Of a stretch of DNA of 64,000 bases, positions 62,576-64,000 are shown one piece after another. Made by a program: the position numbers and the translations under genes. The notes below the pieces were generated by a model. It was not told the DNA's origin and did not search any database. It saw nothing but the letters and a program-made list of their open reading frames with translations. Numbering within the stretch: position 1 is the stretch's first letter; the number at the start of each line of letters is the position of its first letter. Source of the DNA: Flavobacterium filum DSM 17961 (GTDB taxonomy: Bacteria; Bacteroidota; Bacteroidia; Flavobacteriales; Flavobacteriaceae); NCBI RefSeq assembly GCF_000425465.1, contig NZ_AUDM01000004.1, positions 1 to 64,000 of the forward strand. The letters run 5' to 3'.

Positions 62576-62938
62576 AGTAGCAAGCAATTCATTCACTTGA
62601 TCCACTAATTTTTTAATTGAAAAAGGTTTCGTCATATAGGCATTAGCTCCTAATTGCATACCTTTTTCAATATCACTTTCTTTGTTTTTGGCAGAGAGAA
62701 AAATGACTTTACAATGGGTTAATTTTTCATTCTTTTTAATCGATTCAATGGTAGCATAACCATCAACATTGGGCATCATGATGTCGAGAATAATTACATC
62801 CGGTTGTTCTGTTTTTAAAATATCCAGAGCTTCTTGACCGTCACGAGCGATAAATACTTCAAAATTTTGTTTTTTGAACGTATATTCCAACGACATGATA
62901 ATGTTGGGTTCGTCATCTACTAATAAAATCTTTTTCAT
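62567..62938 (-). CDS. Single-domain response regulator (REC only)
   Basis: 123 residues, one receiver domain: acidic pair in ILLVDDEPN, phospho-acceptor D52 (ILDIMMPN), Ser in FLSAKNK, Lys in MTKPFSIKK. No output domain, so it signals through protein contacts. Its start is 2 bp from the upstream kinase stop, so the two form an operon and likely a pair. Confidence 0.93.
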   Translation of the reverse strand: MKKILLVDDEPNIIMSLEYTFKKQNFEVFIARDGQEALDILKTEQPDVIILDIMMPNVDGYATIESIKKNEKLTHCKVIFLSAKNKESDIEKGMQLGANAYMTKPFSIKKLVDQVNELLATSS

Positions 62939-62940
62939 CT

Positions 62941-64000
62941 TTATTGTATTTTTTTAGGAAGAGTAAATGAAAAGGTTACGCCATTTTGAACGTTTTCTGC
63001 CCAAATTTTGCCTTTATGAGCTTCAATGATTTGCTTGCAAATGGCTAATCCTAAACCGCTTCCGATTGGTTTTTTAATATTTTGATTGCTGGATTGATAA
63101 AATTTGTCGAAAATAGACTCTAAATCCTCGGGATTGACTCCTTTTCCGTTGTTAAAAACATTCACTTTCAGATATTCATCTTCATGCTCAGAAAGGGTGA
63201 TGATAATTATTCCATCCTTTTCATCAGCAAATTTAATAGCATTGGAAACCAAATTGGTAATCACTTGAATGATTCTTTCTTCATCAAAAGAAATAAAAGT
63301 GGTATTCTGATTTTCATCAAATTCAACGTGTATTTTTTTATTAGAAATCAATTGTTGCAAAGGCGATAGTGATTTTGAAATGGTTTGAACTATACTCCCT
63401 TGAGTTGGATAAATTTTCTGCTTACCGGTTTCAAATTTTTCCAAATCCAAAATTTTATCAATCAAACGATTTAAACGATCTGATTCGGTAATAATATTTT
63501 GAAGAAATTGCTTTTTCAATTCATCCGGAATTTCATCATCGTCATGTAAAATTTCGCTTGCGGCACGAATGGCGGTTATTGGCGTTCGTAGTTCATGCGT
63601 AACAGTATCCAAAAATTCATCTTTTTGTTTGTCTTTCAAAACCAAATTCTCATTGGCTTTTTTCAATTGAGAAGAAAGCTCTTTTAATTCATTGGATGTT
63701 TCCGTTAATTTTTTGTTGATAATAAGATTTTCTTTCGATTCCTCTAATATTTTTAAGACTTCCGGTAAACTGATTTTGTCTTCTTTGGTTACACTTTCAA
63801 TTAAAATTTTAGCCGAAGCAGTGCCAATGTGTCCGGTTAGTAAGTTTTCTGCAAATTTGACTAATCGTGCATCTGCCATCAAATTATCAGGAGCGATATT
63901 ATATTTCATTTTGAAAATAGAAAGTGCACGATTGGTTCGCTCTTCACCTAGAAAACGCTTTAAAACTTTTTGAATATCAGATACATAAGCCGTTCCTTTC
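62941..64000 (-). CDS. STAC-domain sensor histidine kinase, probably a Na+/solute-symporter fusion; 5' part outside window
   Basis: The frame stays open past the ATG at 63909 to the window edge (GTAYVSDIQKVLKRFLGEER), so the protein is longer than the 322 residues seen from that ATG. Seen: STAC-type segment LVKFAENLLTGHIGTASAKI, a coiled coil, H-box FLDTVTHELRTPITAIR, N-box region and G-box GSGLGLAICKQIIEAH. In the SSS-STAC-HK (CbrA-like) family a sodium symporter precedes this. Its place beside acs suggests sensing or uptake of a short-chain acid. Confidence 0.85.
   Translation of the reverse strand, partial: KGTAYVSDIQKVLKRFLGEERTNRALSIFKMKYNIAPDNLMADARLVKFAENLLTGHIGTASAKILIESVTKEDKISLPEVLKILEESKENLIINKKLTETSNELKELSSQLKKANENLVLKDKQKDEFLDTVTHELRTPITAIRAASEILHDDDEIPDELKKQFLQNIITESDRLNRLIDKILDLEKFETGKQKIYPTQGSIVQTISKSLSPLQQLISNKKIHVEFDENQNTTFISFDEERIIQVITNLVSNAIKFADEKDGIIIITLSEHEDEYLKVNVFNNGKGVNPEDLESIFDKFYQSSNQNIKKPIGSGLGLAICKQIIEAHKGKIWAENVQNGVTFSFTLPKKIQ

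Overview
The window is about 64 kb of an AT-rich Bacteroidota chromosome, almost certainly a Flavobacteriaceae member close to Flavobacterium. The support is type IX secretion C-terminal sorting tails, TAnnTTTG-type -7 promoter elements, lipoproteins with Bacteroidota-style lipoboxes, weak Shine-Dalgarno signals, and family-level resemblance of many proteins. No rRNA, tRNA or CRISPR array was seen.

Layout. 1-330: 3' end of an IS256-family insertion sequence. 0.4-11.5 kb: housekeeping genes (prfB with its programmed frameshift, threonine aldolase, YbaB, prolyl oligopeptidase, a cysteine-synthase-fold enzyme, an MsbA-like exporter, YebC, gcvT). 11.6-21.8 kb: two convergent operons with three ATP-grasp-type proteins, a GCS2-type carboxylate-amine ligase, a class I glutamine amidotransferase, two esterase-fold hydrolases and an M17 aminopeptidase; together they look like an uncharacterised amide-bond-forming (peptide-like metabolite) pathway. 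A small 500-bp insertion with duplicated ends lies between the operons. 22-29 kb: META-domain lipoprotein, OmpA-family porin, thioesterase, NhaA and a helicase. 29.6-39.6 kb: a Pel-like exopolysaccharide operon (PelF, PelG, a GH114-like hydrolase, a polytopic membrane protein, and a 1309-residue lipoprotein that appears to join a deacetylase, TPRs and an outer-membrane barrel). 39.6-41.2 kb: a T9SS-exported DUF4874/DUF4832-type protein.

The standout is 41580-53457, an 11.85-kb element bounded on both sides by a 28-bp dif-like site (XerC arm, 6-bp spacer, XerD arm). It is more AT-rich than its surroundings and encodes no integrase, so it probably integrates with the host XerC/XerD recombinases at the chromosome-dimer resolution site. 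It carries a RepG2P-like replication initiator with a C-terminal HTH, a candidate beta-rich capsid protein, small membrane proteins, a highly basic protein and a SAP-like protein (candidate genome binders), an M23 peptidase, a GH24 lysozyme, a holin-like protein, an inverted PLD-family gene, and a leftward module with a RHH-like protein and a RadC/MPN protein. There is no terminase, portal, tail, Zot-like ATPase or A32-like packaging ATPase. This fits a small tailless icosahedral, possibly membrane-containing ssDNA phage of the FLiP (Finnlakeviridae) type, here as a dif-integrated prophage. Beside its right end lies a remarkable imperfect palindrome of about 480 nt and a pair of short hairpins, candidates for the origin, packaging signal or a structured RNA.

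53.5-64 kb: back to the chromosome, with a Pr6Pr-like membrane protein, a cNMP/CBS/nucleotidyltransferase protein and a DnaQ-type exonuclease, a T9SS cargo protein, and a short-chain acyl-CoA module (Acs, a PrpE/Acs paralogue, a response regulator and a STAC-domain sensor kinase running off the right edge).
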